From contig VBQP01000008.1 in NCBI GenBank assembly GCA_008297795.1, forward strand, positions 1 to 15,618: a stretch of 15,618 nt of DNA, read 5' to 3'. Below are positions 12,583-15,618 of this stretch, one piece after another; position 1 is the stretch's first letter; the number at the start of each line of letters is the position of its first letter. Position numbers and translations under genes: made by a program. The stretch is from Thermoplasmata archaeon. Its GTDB lineage: Archaea; Thermoplasmatota; E2; UBA202; DSCA01. The notes under the pieces were generated by a model. It ran no database searches, was not told the DNA's origin, and saw only the letters and a list, made by a program, of their open reading frames with translations.

Positions 12583-15339
12583 CTACATCCATCTATCAAG
12601 CCCATATTGCTCTCTTGTATCAAGATCTGGCAGGCCGAATGCGCCCTGAATGAAATTTTTAATCAAATCGGTGTACCATTCCATGTCAAGTTCGCTCCTG
12701 TCTTTCAGGAGTTCGATTGGATACATGTAATGTATGGGTTTGACCCCGCTCTTGGTCGGATTTTTTATGCCCGGAAGGGGTTTTTTTGTTACGACAAACT
12801 TGAATTTTCTCCTGACGCCTATCCTCCCGAGAAGTTTCTCTATTGCTTCAGCCCTCTTTGCGTACACAGACTGGGAACCATTGGGATTTGGTTTATATCT
12901 TCCCGGAGGCTGGATTGACTGGACAAGGGTAAAAGCATCCATCCCGAATTTCTCTATATCGAGGGATGCAACCTTCTCCATGGTAATTTTTTTGATGGAT
13001 TTCTTCACGCTTTCCCTTGCTTCCTCCTCGTCTTCCCAACTTATATTTTCCCTGAGAACATCAAGCATTATGTCTTTCAGAACCATTCTTGCAATATCGG
13101 GTTTGTCGCTCCCCTTGAAGTTATTGCCCTTGGTCACCATTTTCACTTTGCCATCCTTTGCGTCGAATATTAGATAATTTTTATGCTTTACAAAAATCAT
13201 CGCATCATGTTCCTCTGGCTCAAGTTCGAATTCGCTATACTTCAATTCCTCTCTCCATTTCTCATTGCAGAAATTTATTGCATCTATTGCCTTATCGGGC
13301 ATTATTATCCAGTTCTCTTTTCCCACATCAACTCCGAGGGCTTCAGCCAATTTCCTGGGCGCAGAACGCGAGCATGCTATGTATATACCGTCTGTGTCGC
13401 CATAAACAACTCTCGCCCCTCTGCTGTTCAGTATCTTCAACGTATCATTCAATATGTGCTGTCCCTTTGTTGTTATAAGCGCGGCACCCCAGAGATTGAA
13501 CTGCCTGCATGACACTCTCGGAGCAGACAATATGCCATGTGTACCTGCATTTCTTGCCCCCTTCAGCGATTGATATATCATCGCCAGCCTTTCTCTCTCT
13601 GCCCCCTCCGCCTTCTTCATCTCTGCCTTTATTTTGCTTATGAAATTCATTATTCCGCCCATGGCAAGATTGACAAGACCTGGCTCATTAGAAATTTTGA
13701 TTCCCACCATTATGCCCTTATCCACAAAATCTTCTGTTGCCTCCCTAACCCTGAATCCTGCATTCATGAATTTCTCCGGAACCTTTTTGAGCCAGACCCA
13801 GTCGTCAGGCTGCTCACCCTCTCTTGCAACCCTCACCGTATCGGCACCTGCATTCACAGCCCTCAATATGGTAGGATACATTGCTCCAACATCTGCCACA
13901 ATAACGTTGTACCAGGGAATGAAATGGGAATTTGCATCTCTATCCGGCTTTATGGTCATCCCCCCTGGGAAATGATATGCTATGCTCTTTGTTTCCCTGT
14001 CAAAAATCAGATAAGGATATTCCACCCAGTCTGGCATCTCATCCCCGTACTTGGCTATCCTCACTACCTCCTTATTATCCTCACCTCTCGCCGCATTTGC
14101 TATCTCCTCCTTTGTTTTCCCAAGTTTTCCGATTTTTGATGCCACACCAAACACCCTGCAGGTCGCAGGCATTATCTTTTTCTGCCTGGAAGCCCTCACC
14201 ATAGCCATATAATCCCACATTTTTGTGGCACCGGACGGCAACAAAATCTCGAACGGCATGCCTGTGGTGAAGGCAAGCGGCATAGCCTGCTGGAGAAGAT
14301 ACATTGCTATTGCCTCCTGCTCCATTACGTCCTGGCGATTGTAAAGCATTGTTTTGTCATCTACCCCCATTTCCTGAGGAGTGAGATTGAGACGGCCTTC
14401 TATATTCACCCCGAGAAAAGCAGCAACACTTCCCAATGTGTACTCATCAAGAGCATAAAACTTTCTTGCTGCCTGATATGTATCGAAACTGGAAGGATAG
14501 AAAATCGCGACATCTGTGGGGCTCCCAAAATGGAATGACTGGTCTCTCCTTACGTATTTTTCCATGAAATACTTCAGTTCCTTCGCTTCCGCGTCTGAAA
14601 GGACAGACGAATTTTTCAGTATGTGCCTGGCTCTTTCATAGATCTGCAGATTGTCAAAACCAATTATATTGTGGCCTGTTATGATATCTGAATTGCTCAG
14701 AACCCTGCATATCTCTATCAGATTTGAAATTTCTTCTTCCTCGTTCCCTGAAAAGATCTGCACAACATCCCCATCATCCTCAATCCTGTCAGGGAAGTCT
14801 GTGAACTGAAAGAAGAAATCCTCGCTGTCAAGGTCTTTTTTAGATACAAAAGAAAATTCGAACTGGTGATAACCTATAATATCTATTGGAACTTCCTTCA
14901 CCTCGCCGTACTGTGTCATTTCAATATCGTAGGCAGTGACCTTAACCTTCCTCTCTCTGCCGCCTGTGTCAAATATCCATTTTCCTTCTGCAGCAAGGTC
15001 TGCAAGCGCTCTTTCGGTATATGGAATATCGTGTTCTGCCGTATAGAAACCCATGCGAAAGATTTCATCGCTCACTTCAGGAACCATGTAGGAGCGGGCA
15101 GTATACACCTTGAATACCTCCCTATTTACAGATGGATTCCAGAAAGAACGATATGTTTCCACCTCCCCAACACCCTTTATGCGCTCATCCCCTTCAAAAG
15201 TTTTTATTATTTTTTCTCTTGCCTTTCCTGCCCCTATGCCAGATGGTGGAAAAGCAAGAAAATATGGTGCATGAACTTCCTCTATGGGCTGGATTTTTCC
15301 GCTCCAGTAAAGGTAATGGGGAGAAACGTTGATAAGCAT
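12583..15339 (-). CDS. Family B DNA polymerase with exonuclease domain and C-terminal PIP box
   Basis: 918 residues from the ATG at 15339. This is a replicative or repair DNA polymerase with 3'-5' proofreading. Exonuclease motifs are intact: Exo I YDIE (Asp138, Glu140), Exo II HNIIGFDN (Asn224, Asp229), Exo III YNRQD (Tyr333, Asp337). Polymerase motif A is DVGAMYPT (Asp483, steric-gate Tyr488) and motif C is YGDTDG (Asp648, Asp650), so catalytic aspartates are present. Motif B is unusual: Lys593, Asn597, then AGTHG instead of the normal SxYG. The C-terminus QYGLDRWM (911-918) is a PCNA-interacting peptide. The start is chosen because MLINVSPHYLYWSGK parallels the N-termini of archaeal PolBs and a TATA box lies about 26 bases upstream; 48 in-frame codons further up run through an inverted repeat. 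No intein is seen. Confidence 0.93.
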   Translation of the reverse strand: MLINVSPHYLYWSGKIQPIEEVHAPYFLAFPPSGIGAGKAREKIIKTFEGDERIKGVGEVETYRSFWNPSVNREVFKVYTARSYMVPEVSDEIFRMGFYTAEHDIPYTERALADLAAEGKWIFDTGGRERKVKVTAYDIEMTQYGEVKEVPIDIIGYHQFEFSFVSKKDLDSEDFFFQFTDFPDRIEDDGDVVQIFSGNEEEEISNLIEICRVLSNSDIITGHNIIGFDNLQIYERARHILKNSSVLSDAEAKELKYFMEKYVRRDQSFHFGSPTDVAIFYPSSFDTYQAARKFYALDEYTLGSVAAFLGVNIEGRLNLTPQEMGVDDKTMLYNRQDVMEQEAIAMYLLQQAMPLAFTTGMPFEILLPSGATKMWDYMAMVRASRQKKIMPATCRVFGVASKIGKLGKTKEEIANAARGEDNKEVVRIAKYGDEMPDWVEYPYLIFDRETKSIAYHFPGGMTIKPDRDANSHFIPWYNVIVADVGAMYPTILRAVNAGADTVRVAREGEQPDDWVWLKKVPEKFMNAGFRVREATEDFVDKGIMVGIKISNEPGLVNLAMGGIMNFISKIKAEMKKAEGAERERLAMIYQSLKGARNAGTHGILSAPRVSCRQFNLWGAALITTKGQHILNDTLKILNSRGARVVYGDTDGIYIACSRSAPRKLAEALGVDVGKENWIIMPDKAIDAINFCNEKWREELKYSEFELEPEEHDAMIFVKHKNYLIFDAKDGKVKMVTKGNNFKGSDKPDIARMVLKDIMLDVLRENISWEDEEEARESVKKSIKKITMEKVASLDIEKFGMDAFTLVQSIQPPGRYKPNPNGSQSVYAKRAEAIEKLLGRIGVRRKFKFVVTKKPLPGIKNPTKSGVKPIHYMYPIELLKDRSELDMEWYTDLIKNFIQGAFGLPDLDTREQYGLDRWM

Positions 15340-15358
15340 GAAAAATAAATGGCTTGTG

Positions 15359-15374
15359 CCATATAGATATTTCC
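15359..15374 (-). promoter_or_regulatory. TATA box for the DNA polymerase gene
   Basis: On the minus strand GGAAATATCTATATGG is centred about 26 bases before the ATG at 15339, the geometry of a leaderless archaeal promoter. It sets the start at 15339 rather than the upstream ATG at 15483. Confidence 0.5.
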
Positions 15375-15380
15375 CTTGAA

Positions 15381-15510
15381 CCCCTTTCTTTTTAGAAAAG
15401 AAAGTGGTTTCATCCCCAAAGAAAACGTAAGGGAAGAGGATAGAAGGAGAAACCGTAGGTGTCTCCTCTTTGGGGTAAAGCACTTTTTCTTTTTTGAAAA
15501 GAAAAAGGGC
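15381..15510. repeat. Pair of imperfect inverted arms, each containing a hairpin
   Basis: Left arm 15381-15421 and the reverse complement of right arm 15468-15510 are alike: both read CCC, T-rich, A-rich, GTG(G/C)TTT, then ACCCC or TCCCC and AAAG. Each arm also folds alone: CTTTCTTTT-TAG-AAAAGAAAG at 15384-15404 (9 bp) and CTTTTTCTTTT-TTG-AAAAGAAAAAG at 15483-15507 (11 bp). The centre adds AGGAGA (15445-15450) pairing with TCTCCT (15462-15467), nested inside CCCCAAAG (15414-15421) and CTTTGGGG (15468-15475). The unit of about 130 bases fits between ogt and polB. It could be a MITE-like element, or a terminator (the T-run right after the ogt stop on the minus strand) joined to a regulatory structure. 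No target-site duplication is obvious. Confidence 0.6.
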
Positions 15511-15511
15511 T

Positions 15512-15618
15512 CTATTGCTCGTGTTCGAGCAGCCTTTTTTTCATTTCAGTTCCATAACCATAACCACCTAGTTTGCCATTTTTCCTGATGACACGATGGC
15601 AGGGGATTACTATTGGTA
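15512..15618 (-). CDS. ogt: Methylated-DNA--protein-cysteine methyltransferase, C-terminal end (partial)
   Basis: The minus strand is open from the window edge to TAG at 15514-15512, giving the last 34 residues. They begin PIVIPCHRVI, the invariant active-site motif whose Cys takes the alkyl group from O6-alkylguanine in a one-time suicide reaction, followed by GKLGGYGYG and a Lys/Arg-rich end (KKRLLEHEQ). This is the C-terminal helix of the Ogt/AGT fold. The N-terminal part lies beyond the window. A T-rich stretch follows the stop directly on the minus strand (AGCCCTTTTTCTTTT), a likely terminator before the polB promoter. Confidence 0.92.
   Translation of the reverse strand, partial: PIVIPCHRVIRKNGKLGGYGYGTEMKKRLLEHEQ

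Noticed and set aside
13537..14139. 200-codon open frame opposite the DNA polymerase gene
   Set aside because: It is antisense to conserved polymerase motifs and the peptide is Cys/His/Leu-rich noise.
12583..15339. Inactivated PolB2-type polymerase or intein-bearing polymerase
   Set aside because: Both motif C aspartates and the motif A aspartate are present, and the motifs are not interrupted by an intein.
15340..15483. In-frame 48-codon N-terminal extension of the DNA polymerase starting at an ATG at 15483
   Set aside because: It runs through the inverted hairpin arms and the TATA box, and the family N-terminus begins at the ATG at 15339.
1..15618. CRISPR array, transposase, prophage or toxin-antitoxin pair
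   Set aside because: No regularly spaced repeats, no transposase or integrase, no phage structural genes and no recognisable toxin were found.

Overview
This window is archaeal chromosome. The evidence is a geranylgeranylglyceryl phosphate synthase, a geranylgeranyl reductase-family flavoprotein, an archaeal-type PheRS beta subunit, Pth2, a family B DNA polymerase with a C-terminal PCNA-binding peptide, a PGF-CTERM surface protein, and TATA boxes about 25 bases before start codons with little or no leader. The mix (PGF-CTERM, small archaea-only families, moderate GC, heavy use of ATA and AGA codons) suggests an uncultivated euryarchaeote, perhaps Thermoplasmatota; that placement is inference.

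Layout. 1-2969: the 3' end of an unrecognised gene, then pheT (+), whose end overlaps the end of a PGF-CTERM membrane protein (-). 2994-5075: thiL and a calcium-repeat/transglutaminase-like exported protein (-). 5137-6708: a site-2 protease and a small winged-helix-like protein (+). 6709-8493: a stand-alone receiver protein, a cytoplasmic transglutaminase-like protein and a 67-residue protein (-). 8494-8789: a gene-free stretch holding a run of nested hairpins, possibly an RNA gene or structured leader. 8790-10517: a HAD phosphatase (+) facing a geranylgeranyl reductase (-). 10567-11727: a tight operon of a small beta-barrel protein, pth2 and DUF99 (+). 11773-15339: GGGP synthase and PolB (-). 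15381-15510: a pair of inverted arms, each itself a hairpin. 15512-15618: the C-terminus of an O6-methylguanine methyltransferase (-).

Functionally this is mainly housekeeping: translation (PheT, Pth2), thiamine diphosphate synthesis, archaeal lipid synthesis (GGGPS and the reductase flank one small operon), replication and alkylation repair. Surface and membrane proteins are interspersed. Genes are packed tightly: two convergent pairs abut with no spacer and one overlaps by 27 bases.

I found no mobile element with a transposase, no CRISPR array, no tRNA or rRNA, and no obvious defence or biosynthetic cluster. The best candidates for something undescribed are the structured intergenic region near 8543-8651, the inverted hairpin pair upstream of polB, the unusual motif B of the polymerase, and the transglutaminase-like surface protein whose catalytic Asp position is Asn.
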